Source: Bacteroidota bacterium | GTDB lineage: Bacteria; Bacteroidota; Bacteroidia; Bacteroidales; GCA-2748055 | Length of the DNA stretch: 45,637 nucleotides | Direction: 5' to 3' | Assembly (NCBI GenBank): GCA_024244665.1 | Contig: JAAEOI010000213.1 | Span: 1 to 45,637, forward strand | In this document: positions 24,689-32,057 of the stretch, one piece after another | Position numbering within the stretch: position 1 is the stretch's first letter | Layout: every line of letters starts with the position of its first letter | Made by a program: the position numbers and the translations under genes | The notes under the pieces: model-generated | What the model saw: the letters and a program-made list of their open reading frames with translations, nothing else | Told to the model about the DNA's origin: nothing | The model's database searches: none

Positions 24689-25288
24689 ATGAAGATCAAC
24701 AAAGCCGAATTTATCACCAGCAACACCGATGTAGCCCTCTGTCCGCCGGAGAAAATCCCTGAATATGCCTTTATCGGGCGCTCCAATGTGGGCAAATCCT
24801 CACTGATCAACATGCTGGTGCAGCGAAAGAAACTGGCCAAGACCTCCTCCACACCGGGGAAGACCCGACTGATCAACCACTTTAAGATCAACGGAGAGTG
24901 GTTCCTTTGCGACCTTCCGGGATACGGCTATGCCAAGGTCGCCAAGATGGAACGGGAAATGTTTGGCAAGATGATCGAGAAGTACGCCACCCAGCGCACC
25001 AACCTGGTCTGCTTCTTCGTATTGGTGGATGCCCGGCACCCACCACAGCAGATTGACCTTGATTTTATCGAGTGGCTGGGAGACAGCGCTCTGCCTTTTG
25101 TCATTGTATTCACCAAGGTTGACAAGATCAACCAGACAGGGAAAGCGAAAAACCTGGACCTGCTCAAGATGAAACTCTCCGAGACCTGGGACGAGCTTCC
25201 ACTGATCTTTGAAACCAGCGCCGAAAAAGGTACCGGCCGCGAAAAGGTCATGAACTTCATCAACGATACCAATAAGAGCCTGGGTTAG
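24689..25288 (+). CDS. engB: Ribosome-biogenesis GTP-binding protein EngB (YsxC/YihA)
   Basis: An essential-type GTPase assisting assembly of the 50S ribosomal subunit. The 199-residue product has G1 GRSNVGKSS (30-38), a switch region STPGKT, G3 DLPGYGYAKV, G4 TKVDK and G5-like ETSAEKGTG. Length is normal. It starts 9 bp after manA and is likely cotranscribed. Its stop overlaps, tail to tail, the stop of a small minus-strand gene. Confidence 0.95.
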   Translation: MKINKAEFITSNTDVALCPPEKIPEYAFIGRSNVGKSSLINMLVQRKKLAKTSSTPGKTRLINHFKINGEWFLCDLPGYGYAKVAKMEREMFGKMIEKYATQRTNLVCFFVLVDARHPPQQIDLDFIEWLGDSALPFVIVFTKVDKINQTGKAKNLDLLKMKLSETWDELPLIFETSAEKGTGREKVMNFINDTNKSLG

Positions 25289-25455
25289 GGAAACACATTC
25301 TCCGAACCATCCTCAAAGTTAAGCTGTAGAGGGGAGAGCTTCAGTTTCCGTATGGTTCCTTTTACCTTCCCGCCGTTCCGATAGGTTAGTTCGACACCAA
25401 TGATCCGATCTCCGGAAGATTCAAAGATTTGCATTATTTCGGGTGTCAGCTCCAT
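25285..25455 (-). CDS. Small 56-residue protein of unknown function
   Basis: An open frame from ATG 25455-25453 to TAA (25287-25285). It begins 2 bp after the DUF4153-like gene stops, so translational coupling is likely. The protein (MELTPEIMQIFESSGD, then RIIGVELTYRNGGKVKG and KLKLSPLQLNFEDGS) has a credible composition with a beta-rich C-terminal part and no signal peptide. Its last 4 bp overlap the engB stop on the other strand. I do not recognise a family. Confidence 0.55.
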   Translation of the reverse strand: MELTPEIMQIFESSGDRIIGVELTYRNGGKVKGTIRKLKLSPLQLNFEDGSENVFP

Positions 25456-25457
25456 CT

Positions 25458-26966
25458 TCAATCTACAACCAAGGCTTTATACGCCCTGTGCTCGGCAAGG
25501 TTCATCTCCAGGATGCCCCTGGATTCAAACGCTTCGACAAAGTCTTTCCTGCGGTCCATGATGGCAAGATAATACTCTACCGGTGTCATGTATTCGTATT
25601 CGAAGGGGAATTTCTCCGTCTGGAGCCTGTTCAATTCCTGTAGCTCTTCAAGTGGCACATCCAGGAAGGGCAAGGCCTTATCGGTGAGTGTAGACATGTA
25701 GTCGAGGTGCAAAAACGCACGGTCGGCATGGGCAAAATTGTACCTGGCAATCATGGAATCCCAGTCAGGCACGGAACCAAGGATCAGCACCAGGAAGATG
25801 GCCAGTGTATTTACCCGTAACAGGTAAAAGGCCGATTTTCCCTTCCATACCTTCAACAGAACAGTAATCAATCCAAAGAGGGCCAGAAGAAGAAAGATGT
25901 AGACCCCGATCCGTTTATATGCCAGTGCAAAGTACTTGATATACCACGTATTCCGGATGGCCACCGAAACAACCAGTATGGCATTCTGAACCAGCCAGAT
26001 GTAAGACAACAGCTTCAGTAACCTGTTGTTCCGATAGAAATTGATATTACCCCTGAAGTAATAAAGCACAATCACAATGGAGATCAATATGGAGAGGATC
26101 AGCATGTAGGTCCCCCTGTGAACAAACTCCTTCAGGTACTGCCCTTCCCACTCAAACACAAACCACACATGCTTGATATCCATGATATTTAAGATGAGGA
26201 GGAAGATATTCAGAACAGCCAGCAGGAACAGACCGGCCCTGTACTCGTTCAACAGTGCATTGACCCGGAACCTCCTCCTGTGAATTCTTCTGCTTCTCAT
26301 TATATAATCGGAAGAAGTCGCATCGATCCTCATGATACGCTCACCCGTCACCCTCATTATCATCTGGTTACTGATCAGCAAACCAACCAGGAAGGTCAGC
26401 AGGATCAGAAAGTCAAAATCCATGAAGATGATATTCAGCTTTTCGCTCAGAAAGGTTCCTGCATCGATCACCATTTTATCGAAGACCGGGTTGGAGTTCC
26501 TGTAGAGGATCACAAAAAGGATGATAATGGCCAGCGGTATCAGAAAAATCCTCAGCCGCCTTAACCTGCTTCCGACTCTTCGCCCCTTAAACTTCGAGTT
26601 GCCCAGTTCTCCAAGAAACCGACCCTGGGAGGCCGCGATGTTTATAAAAGAGAGGGCGGCCGCATGCACAAGGGACCTCACCCCCGGATAGCTCATCATT
26701 CCCACCAGGAGAAAAAGAGTCGTGAAATGCATAATGTATGAAAAGAGTGAATGAGTCACAAGTGTTGCAACAGCACTAACCACGAGTGCTGCTGCCACCA
26801 CAAATTGAAGCCGGGTTTTAAGCACTAGCTGCTTGGTGATGATGAACCAGCCAAATATTACACTCTCAAATAACAGTAGATTTATTCCCAGTGCCCTGCG
26901 ATGAAACAGAAATGTGATGGCCACGGCACTGACAAGGACCAGGATCAGGTTGTAGCTCTTTTTCAT
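25458..26966 (-). CDS. DUF4153/DUF4173-like multi-pass membrane protein
   Basis: A 502-residue protein with roughly ten to eleven hydrophobic segments, starting with a helix near residue 10 (LILVLVSAVAITFLFH) and RALGINLLLFESVIFGW. A charged central loop (about 205-240, SRRIHRRRFRVNALLNEY) and a soluble C-terminal region (about 415-502, rich in Glu and aromatic residues, DRRKDFVEAFESRG) follow. It resembles the DUF4153/DUF4173 families, whose function is unknown. It is followed by the coupled 56-residue gene. An extended hairpin ends 3 bp before its start codon, hinting at control of translation. Inner membrane. Confidence 0.75.
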   Translation of the reverse strand: MKKSYNLILVLVSAVAITFLFHRRALGINLLLFESVIFGWFIITKQLVLKTRLQFVVAAALVVSAVATLVTHSLFSYIMHFTTLFLLVGMMSYPGVRSLVHAAALSFINIAASQGRFLGELGNSKFKGRRVGSRLRRLRIFLIPLAIIILFVILYRNSNPVFDKMVIDAGTFLSEKLNIIFMDFDFLILLTFLVGLLISNQMIMRVTGERIMRIDATSSDYIMRSRRIHRRRFRVNALLNEYRAGLFLLAVLNIFLLILNIMDIKHVWFVFEWEGQYLKEFVHRGTYMLILSILISIVIVLYYFRGNINFYRNNRLLKLLSYIWLVQNAILVVSVAIRNTWYIKYFALAYKRIGVYIFLLLALFGLITVLLKVWKGKSAFYLLRVNTLAIFLVLILGSVPDWDSMIARYNFAHADRAFLHLDYMSTLTDKALPFLDVPLEELQELNRLQTEKFPFEYEYMTPVEYYLAIMDRRKDFVEAFESRGILEMNLAEHRAYKALVVD

Positions 26967-26969
26967 AAT

Positions 26970-27010
26970 CGGATAGTTGGGTTTCTATTATAAAACGAAA
27001 CCCTGATCCG
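26970..27010 (-). promoter_or_regulatory. Two-tier hairpin abutting the DUF4153-like gene start
   Basis: The inner stem GGGTTTC/GAAACCC (7 bp, 26997-27003 with 26979-26985) and outer stem CGGAT/ATCCG (27006-27010 with 26970-26974) stack into one long hairpin. On the minus strand its foot is 3 nt from the ATG at 26966. There is no T-run, so an RNA control or processing element is as likely as a terminator for the hydrolase gene. Confidence 0.5.
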
Positions 27011-27024
27011 AAAATTACGCGGGA

Positions 27025-27861
27025 TCAAACCTCAAGGAAATAATTAAGGTTCTTTAACAGGAGCCGCGGCTGTTCGGAATGAATCCAGTGACCGGCACCG
27101 GGGATGGTGACAATCTGTGCCCCGGGAAAGAGGGTGCGTATCAGCTGGTGATCTTCAGCCCGGATATAATCCGACTTCTCCCCTGCAATAAAGAGCGCCG
27201 GGAACCCGGTGAATCCACCCCGGGGAATCTCCTGGAGTCCTCCGGGACCATTATTCTCCCCATCAAGCAGTCCGTCGAGGATCCGTGGCAGGTTGGAGCG
27301 AAAGACCGGCAGGTTGATGCGCCAGGCAAGGCTCCCGTTTTTCTCCCGCCGGAGGTTCTTCAAAAGAAAGCCCCGCACTCTTTCTGAACCAATCTTCGGG
27401 GCCAGTGCACGGCCCACCTCCTCACGGTTCGAATAACGATCCAGCTCCAGCTCTAGCATGGCATCGATCATTTTCCCGTGATTGGCAGCCGAGGAATAAT
27501 CCAGGGCCTGATCGTGGTAAGCCCTTGGAGCCATGTCGACCGACACCAGCGACAACACCCGGTCGGGCCAGGAAGCCGCAAAATACATAATGGCCTTGGC
27601 TCCCATGGAGTGCCCGATGAGCACGGCCTGTTCAATCCCCTCGGCATCCATGAGCATTTTCAGGTCATCACGCATGGTGGGGTAGTCGAAGGCGTCAGAA
27701 TGGGGTGACAATCCGTGGTTGCGCTGATCGATCACATAAACCTCAAAGCGTTCCGAAAGCTCCCGGGCAAGGGTAACCCAGTTGTCGCCCGAACCATAGA
27801 GCCCGTGTACAATGATCAGCGGGGGACCGGTTTCACCATATTTGCGATAGAAAAGCTTCAT
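27025..27861 (-). CDS. Alpha/beta hydrolase (YbfF-like esterase)
   Basis: A 278-residue alpha/beta-hydrolase fold protein: oxyanion segment VHGLYGSGDNW (18-28), DQRNHGLS, nucleophile elbow GHSMG (Ser85), and catalytic His258 in GAGHWIHSEQP. It resembles YbfF-type acyl esterases, which cleave short acyl or acyl-CoA substrates; the true substrate is not predictable. No signal peptide, so cytoplasmic. It starts 16 bp after the DUF4924 gene stops, so the two are likely cotranscribed. Confidence 0.9.
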   Translation of the reverse strand: MKLFYRKYGETGPPLIIVHGLYGSGDNWVTLARELSERFEVYVIDQRNHGLSPHSDAFDYPTMRDDLKMLMDAEGIEQAVLIGHSMGAKAIMYFAASWPDRVLSLVSVDMAPRAYHDQALDYSSAANHGKMIDAMLELELDRYSNREEVGRALAPKIGSERVRGFLLKNLRREKNGSLAWRINLPVFRSNLPRILDGLLDGENNGPGGLQEIPRGGFTGFPALFIAGEKSDYIRAEDHQLIRTLFPGAQIVTIPGAGHWIHSEQPRLLLKNLNYFLEV

Positions 27862-27877
27862 GTGATCTCAGGAGAGG

Positions 27878-28405
27878 CTACTTCGACTTCTCCATGTAGC
27901 GGGAAGATAGCTCGGCGATCAACTCCTTAATTGTATCGAAGGCCCTGAGGGTATCCTCCGTGATGGGAGTCTTCTTCAGCCTCAGGATCAGCAGGCCGTA
28001 CAATCCGTTCAGGGACACCTGTATGTCGTTCTCCTTACCATGCCCGGAGCGCATCCTGAGGGCTTCGATATTGGACTTTGCCTTCTCAAACGCCTCTTTA
28101 TATGCCGTATCGACACCCTGTTTCAGAATCTCGTGGTGTAGTTTGTGCATCTGACCGGCCAGCTCCTCCAGCATGCCCAGGTGACCGGTCTCCTCCTTGT
28201 TCTCATCATGCATCTTCCCAATCAGGACCCCGTACCACTCACGCATGTCTCGCTTAACCCCGTAGGGCACATCAAACTTACTGATCAGCGTCAGCTCGAT
28301 ACTGTCCAGGTCCAGCTTATTGGCCCGGATCATATCCTCCACCTGGTACATGTACAACAGATACTCGGCTACATTCTCTTTTCTCTTCTGTTCGGCAATA
28401 ATCAT
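27878..28405 (-). CDS. DUF4924 family protein
   Basis: A 175-residue, mostly helical soluble protein beginning MIIAEQKRKENVAEYLLYMY, which matches my recollection of DUF4924, a family of about 180 residues found mainly in Bacteroidota. It has no signal peptide, membrane segment or catalytic motif that I recognise; charged helices dominate (IRANKLDLDSIELTL, TGHLGMLEELAGQMHKLHHE). It lies between a toxin-antitoxin pair and an alpha/beta hydrolase. Function unknown. Confidence 0.75.
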   Translation of the reverse strand: MIIAEQKRKENVAEYLLYMYQVEDMIRANKLDLDSIELTLISKFDVPYGVKRDMREWYGVLIGKMHDENKEETGHLGMLEELAGQMHKLHHEILKQGVDTAYKEAFEKAKSNIEALRMRSGHGKENDIQVSLNGLYGLLILRLKKTPITEDTLRAFDTIKELIAELSSRYMEKSK

Positions 28406-28416
28406 ATAAAAAAAAC

Positions 28417-28725
28417 TTAGTCAATATACATATGCAAATTCGCACCCAAACCCTGCCTGATAATCCTCATAAGCGTTGATAGTCTGATATCACTGGCATC
28501 ATTCTCAATTCTACTAATATATGATTTCGTTGTTCCACATTTATCAGCCAATTGTTGCTGAGTCAAATTCTTCTTCTTTCTCATCTCATGAATGATCACT
28601 CCTATTTTAAAAGCCTCAAACTCCTGCTCCCACAAATCCCGATCAGGCTGTCCCTGCTTGCCATATTTTGCATCAAGGAGATCATTAAACGAGTGAATCT
28701 TCTTATAATCAATCTCTTCTTTCAT
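28417..28725 (-). CDS. XRE-family antitoxin (HigA-like)
   Basis: A 102-residue protein with a C-terminal helix-turn-helix of the XRE/Cro type (about 40-95: [20 protein letters not shown], then [15 protein letters not shown]). It overlaps the upstream toxin gene by 17 bp, a toxin-first order typical of HigBA systems. It probably neutralises the toxin and represses the operon, as in the family. Confidence 0.85.
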   Translation of the reverse strand: MKEEIDYKKIHSFNDLLDAKYGKQGQPDRDLWEQEFEAFKIGVIIHEMRKKKNLTQQQLADKCGTTKSYISRIENDASDIRLSTLMRIIRQGLGANLHMYID

Positions 28726-29062
28726 AAAAGTATTCAGCTTTGAGTTTGACTGCTTTAACTATTTCCCTCTTTGGAGTTCTATTTGATTTCTTTTTGAAAC
28801 CATTAAGTAAAACAACACATTGACTCTCATTCAAACAACAAAAAATTCTATAGGCATCATTACTAAATTGAATTCGTATTTCAAATAAGCCCTTTACACC
28901 TTGTATTGATTTGAAATATTTTTCAGGTATAACCGGCAAGTCCCGTACTAATCCCAAAGTCCATTCAATCTTATTCTGCGCAGGTCTGTTTAACGACCTG
29001 TAAAAATCCAAGAAGAAATCTTTATGAACTACAATTTCCCTCTGATATCCATTCTGAGTCAT
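28709..29062 (-). CDS. RelE/ParE-superfamily toxin (HigB/Gp49-like)
   Basis: A 117-residue protein resembling HigB/Gp49-type RNase toxins: [21 protein letters not shown], then [23 protein letters not shown] and [21 protein letters not shown]. Such toxins usually cleave mRNA at the ribosome. ATG 29062 is preferred over ATG 29095 because a full promoter (TTTG-N20-TAACTTTG) lies at 29096-29065. That promoter places the start of transcription at or next to the ATG, so the mRNA may be leaderless. Toxin activity is inferred from family likeness. Confidence 0.8.
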   Translation of the reverse strand: MTQNGYQREIVVHKDFFLDFYRSLNRPAQNKIEWTLGLVRDLPVIPEKYFKSIQGVKGLFEIRIQFSNDAYRIFCCLNESQCVVLLNGFKKKSNRTPKREIVKAVKLKAEYFYERRD

Positions 29063-29064
29063 GA

Positions 29065-29096
29065 CAAAGTTAGCTAAACAGGTAACATTTGCCAAA
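29065..29096 (-). promoter_or_regulatory. Promoter of the toxin-antitoxin operon
   Basis: On the minus strand TTTG (29096-29093), 20 bp, TAACTTTG (29072-29065) matches the Bacteroidota consensus well. The -7 box ends 2 bp before the ATG at 29062. Confidence 0.65.
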
Positions 29097-29199
29097 TATT
29101 TTGTTTAAAGAAGCGTTGGCTGCAACCTGATATATATAACCTTAATGGAATGAATCAATCATTGATCAGCCAATATCAAAAAATATGATTGGAAATGAG

Positions 29200-29916
29200 T
29201 TAATCCCTCAACTGTCGAAGGTACATCTGAATGGTATTCTGAAGGCCGTAGTAGAGGGCATCGGCAATGAGGGCGTGCCCGATGGAAACCTCCATGAGCC
29301 AGGGGATCTGCTCCTTCAAATAGCGTAGGTTTTCCAGGCTAAGGTCGTGACCGGCGTTCAGCTCAAGCCCCAACTCCCTGGCCATAAGGGCTGCATCCAT
29401 AAAAGGCTTCACCGCCACAGCCCGGTCGGCAGGGTAATTTGTGGCGTAGGGTTCGGTATAGAGCTCCACACGATTGGTTCCAACTTTAGCTGCCCCTTCA
29501 ATAAACTCAGGTTCTGTTCCCACAAAGATGGAGGTGCGGATTCCATGAACCTGGAAAGCACCGATCACATCCACCAGGAAGTCGTGGTGCTGCACCGTAT
29601 CCCATCCGGCGGATGAGGTAAGCGCCTCGGGCGGATCGGGAACCAGTGTCACCTGGTGAGGTTTGATCCGTGTCACCAGTTCGATAAACGACTCCGATGG
29701 GTACCCTTCAATATTGAATTCGGTGGTTACCAGAGGCTTCAGCAGCTCCACATCGCTGTAACGGATGTGCCGCTCGTCGGGTCTTGGATGCACGGTAATG
29801 CCCTGAGCTCCAAACTGCTCACAATCCACCGCCACCTTCTGTACATCCGGAACGTTTCCACCCCTGGCATTGCGCATTGTGGCAATCTTATTAATATTTA
29901 CGCTGAGTGTAGTCAA
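29200..29916 (-). CDS. pdxJ: Pyridoxine 5'-phosphate synthase
   Basis: Condenses 1-deoxyxylulose 5-phosphate with 3-amino-2-oxopropyl phosphate to make pyridoxine 5'-phosphate, the last ring-forming step of the DXP-dependent vitamin B6 route. The 238-residue TIM-barrel protein has [42 protein letters not shown] and NAGHDL motifs typical of PdxJ. In many Bacteroidota it sits beside nadK; here it is about 9 kb away, after a toxin-antitoxin pair. It has a TAAGTTTG box within an inverted repeat upstream. Confidence 0.95.
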   Translation of the reverse strand: MTTLSVNINKIATMRNARGGNVPDVQKVAVDCEQFGAQGITVHPRPDERHIRYSDVELLKPLVTTEFNIEGYPSESFIELVTRIKPHQVTLVPDPPEALTSSAGWDTVQHHDFLVDVIGAFQVHGIRTSIFVGTEPEFIEGAAKVGTNRVELYTEPYATNYPADRAVAVKPFMDAALMARELGLELNAGHDLSLENLRYLKEQIPWLMEVSIGHALIADALYYGLQNTIQMYLRQLRD

Positions 29917-29943
29917 AACAATAATTTATATGCTGATAAGGCC

Positions 29944-29970
29944 TTTCCAAACTTACTGAATAGTTGGAAA
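29944..29970 (-). promoter_or_regulatory. Candidate pdxJ -7 box inside an inverted repeat
   Basis: Minus-strand TAAGTTTG (29955-29948) matches TAnnTTTG and lies 31 bp before pdxJ. It overlaps one arm of a 7-bp inverted repeat, TTTCCAA (29944-29950) and TTGGAAA (29964-29970), 20 bp apart centre to centre. The repeat could be a regulator site; no -33 element is clear. Confidence 0.4.
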
Positions 29971-30016
29971 TATTACTAACCCTAATGTCCCGGGAGGAGG
30001 TATATTCAGCCAATGA

Positions 30017-30583
30017 TCAGCCAATGATCAGTTCATCGAGGCTGCGTTTGGGTACGTGGTGGATCTCTTTTTCGTCGCGCCAGTATTTGATGTTGCCTCC
30101 ATGCACATTTTCAATGACCACCTCTTCGGCGGGTTTGCCCAAGGCAAGAACCTGGATGATCTTGTAGTTTTCGGGAATCTCCAGGATGTCGCGAAGTTTT
30201 TCGCGCTGCACCGATCCAATGATGCATCCGCCGAACTCCTGCTCCACAGCGGTCAGCAACATGCTCTGTGCAGCAATACCATCATCGCACCACCAGTCGT
30301 TTGAAAGATCCAGATCACCCAGCTGTACAATATAGGCCGAAGGGCGCTCCCCCTCTGCCGGTCCTGGCCACTTCTTTATATAACCAGCCCAGGCCAGGGT
30401 GGGAAAGATCTTTCTACAGGATTCCGAGTCATTGAATAACATGTACTTCAGGGGCTGCATGTTGCGGGCGGAACCCGACAGTCTGGCTGCCTCAACCATC
30501 TCACGCAGCAATCTCATGGGAACAACCACCGACTCATCAAAGCGTCGGTAGGAACGGTTTTTCAGGATTAAATCTTTAAGCAT
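30017..30583 (-). CDS. Nitroreductase family protein
   Basis: A 188-residue FMN-dependent nitroreductase-fold protein: NRSYRRFDES (9-18), a phosphate-binding Arg-rich N-terminus, MVEAARLSGSARNMQPLKYMLF, DDGIAAQSMLLTAVEQEFGGCIIG and VLALGKPAEE are characteristic. It probably uses NAD(P)H to reduce a nitro, quinone or other electron acceptor; the physiological substrate is unknown. The pth gene lies 87 bp upstream with an array in between, so it is probably transcribed separately. Confidence 0.88.
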   Translation of the reverse strand: MLKDLILKNRSYRRFDESVVVPMRLLREMVEAARLSGSARNMQPLKYMLFNDSESCRKIFPTLAWAGYIKKWPGPAEGERPSAYIVQLGDLDLSNDWWCDDGIAAQSMLLTAVEQEFGGCIIGSVQREKLRDILEIPENYKIIQVLALGKPAEEVVIENVHGGNIKYWRDEKEIHHVPKRSLDELIIG

Positions 30584-30614
30584 TTTAGCTCGTTTTACTC
30601 GCTTTAAACAGGAA

Positions 30615-30670
30615 AGTTAGTAAATAAGCAAATCACTTACCCATTTATCCACTTACTTATTTGCCATTTG
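30615..30670. repeat. AGTAAGT/ACTTACT-type array between pth and the nitroreductase gene
   Basis: A degenerate run with both AGTAAATAAG and CACTTACTTATTTG motifs. AAATAAG (30622-30628) pairs perfectly with CTTATTT (30656-30662). The array abuts the pth stop codon at 30671-30673, as in the other intergenic arrays. Confidence 0.7.
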
Positions 30671-31234
30671 CTATTTTCCATTGTATTCATTCATCGTCCG
30701 TTGAAGTCCGATCACCCCGAAAGACTTGATGATCTCGCATGCCATCTCCATGCGTTCAGGGAGAAGCCTGGCCTCCTCGCCTTCCCAGCCACCCAGCACA
30801 TAATCCACTTGCTGCCCGGGATGGAACTCGCTCCCGATCCCGAAACGGAGCCGGGCGTATGCACTGGTTCCAAGGATTGTGTTGATGTGGGAAAGGCCGT
30901 TGTGGCCCGCGTCTCCCCCCTTTGCTCTCAAGCGAAGAGTTCCATAGGGAAGGGCAAGGTCGTCGAGTACCACAAGGAGGTTCTTTTCTGAGAGTTTCAG
31001 CTTATTCAGCCAGAAGCGGACTGCATTGCCGCTAAGGTTCACATAGGTGGATGGTTTAAGGAGCCAGTAGGTGCGTGCACGGTACTTATACTCAGCCACG
31101 AACCCGTAACGCTTGTCCTTAAACGAAATATTGGACGCCCCGGCAAGGGCATCCAATATATCAAATCCTATGTTATGACGCGTGTGAGCGTACTCGTTAC
31201 CAATGTTTCCTAATCCGACTACAAGGTATTTCAT
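30671..31234 (-). CDS. pth: Peptidyl-tRNA hydrolase
   Basis: Releases peptides from peptidyl-tRNAs dropped by the ribosome. The 187-residue product has the family active-site residues N10 and H20 in VVGLGNIGNEYAHTRHN, plus STYVNLSGNAV, VVLDDLALPYG and GGDAGHNGLSHI. Normal length, cytoplasmic. It follows rplY by 56 bp, with a hairpin between them, the common rplY-pth pairing. Confidence 0.95.
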   Translation of the reverse strand: MKYLVVGLGNIGNEYAHTRHNIGFDILDALAGASNISFKDKRYGFVAEYKYRARTYWLLKPSTYVNLSGNAVRFWLNKLKLSEKNLLVVLDDLALPYGTLRLRAKGGDAGHNGLSHINTILGTSAYARLRFGIGSEFHPGQQVDYVLGGWEGEEARLLPERMEMACEIIKSFGVIGLQRTMNEYNGK

Positions 31235-31252
31235 CGTGATAAGATCAGGTAT

Positions 31253-31284
31253 TGATCCGGTTCAGCCCGGGGCCGGCCGGATCA
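31253..31284 (-). terminator. GC-rich hairpin between rplY and pth
   Basis: TGATCCGG (31253-31260) pairs with CCGGATCA (31277-31284) around a GC-rich loop. There is no T-run on the minus strand, so it may be a processing site or weak terminator that sets the rplY:pth ratio rather than a full stop. Confidence 0.4.
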
Positions 31285-31290
31285 GAGTCT

Positions 31291-31971
31291 TTAACCTTCG
31301 TTGCTCTCTTCAGCAGGTGCAGCATCAGCAGCAGGTGCTTCTTCACCTTCAGCAGCAGCAGCAGCAGCAGCAGCAGCGGCCTCAACGGCTTCAAGTTCGT
31401 CCTCACCCATTTCCATTCCTTTGGCACTGATCCTTGAGGATACAATTGCATAAATCATGGAACGTTTAGGATCGAGGATCTCCAGGTTATCATATTCGAG
31501 ATCACCAACCTTGATCACATCGCCAATGGCCACATCGGTGATGTCAATATCCAGTACATCAGGCAGGTCTTTAATCAGGCCGCGCACTTTAATTACACGC
31601 CTTCTCTGACGGGGTTTACCACCATCCTTCAGACCAATTGCGTCTCCTGCCAGGTTGATAGGAATCTCTAATGTCACCGGCTTGTCGTCAAATACCTCCA
31701 CGAAATCGATGTGGTTGAGTTTGTCGTTAACAGGATGGAACTGAAGCTCCTGCATAACTGCTCTGTGCTTCATACCATCGAGGTTTACCTCAACAACATA
31801 TGCATTGGGAGTATAGACGATGTGCCTGAAATCATTCTCGTGGGCATGGAAGTGAATTACTTCTGCACCTCCGTACATGACACAGGGAACGTGATCGGTT
31901 TTTCTCAGGTCGCGGGTAGACTTTTTACCCAGTTCGGTACGCTTTTCAGCGTTAATTGAAATTGTCTTCAT
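31291..31971 (-). CDS. rplY: 50S ribosomal protein L25/general stress protein Ctc
   Basis: A 226-residue long-form L25 (Ctc type) that binds 5S rRNA. The N-terminal domain starts MKTISINAEKRTELGKKSTR and carries ELQFHPVNDKLNHIDFVEV. A C-terminal TL5-type domain (about 95-190) and an Ala/Glu-rich acidic tail follow. The tail contains ten consecutive alanines, nine of them from a perfect GCT repeat. A TACATTTG box lies about 75 bp upstream. It precedes pth and is probably cotranscribed with it. Confidence 0.93.
   Translation of the reverse strand: MKTISINAEKRTELGKKSTRDLRKTDHVPCVMYGGAEVIHFHAHENDFRHIVYTPNAYVVEVNLDGMKHRAVMQELQFHPVNDKLNHIDFVEVFDDKPVTLEIPINLAGDAIGLKDGGKPRQRRRVIKVRGLIKDLPDVLDIDITDVAIGDVIKVGDLEYDNLEILDPKRSMIYAIVSSRISAKGMEMGEDELEAVEAAAAAAAAAAEGEEAPAADAAPAEESNEG
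31351..31379 (-). repeat. (GCT)9 microsatellite in the L25 tail
   Basis: AGC is repeated nine times on the plus strand (read as GCT, alanine, on the coding strand), followed by GGC. Slippage would change the tail length without shifting the frame. Confidence 0.9.
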
Positions 31972-32044
31972 AATATTGTGCTACTCAGAATTAAGTTGAA
32001 TAATTAATTCCCCATCACACTGTGGGAAAATTGCAAAACGGCTG

Positions 32045-32052
32045 CAAATGTA
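32045..32052 (-). promoter_or_regulatory. Candidate -7 box (TACATTTG) for rplY
   Basis: Minus-strand TACATTTG (32052-32045) lies just after the prs stop codon (32058) and 74 bp before rplY. It is the same box as upstream of ompH copy 2. No -33 element is evident in the prs coding end. Confidence 0.45.
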
Positions 32053-32057
32053 ATGAA

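Noticed and set aside
29161..29175. ATTGATCAGCCAAT motif also seen near 30008-30032
   Set aside because: Short similarity near gene ends; it may be chance, and part of the second site encodes the nitroreductase C-terminus.
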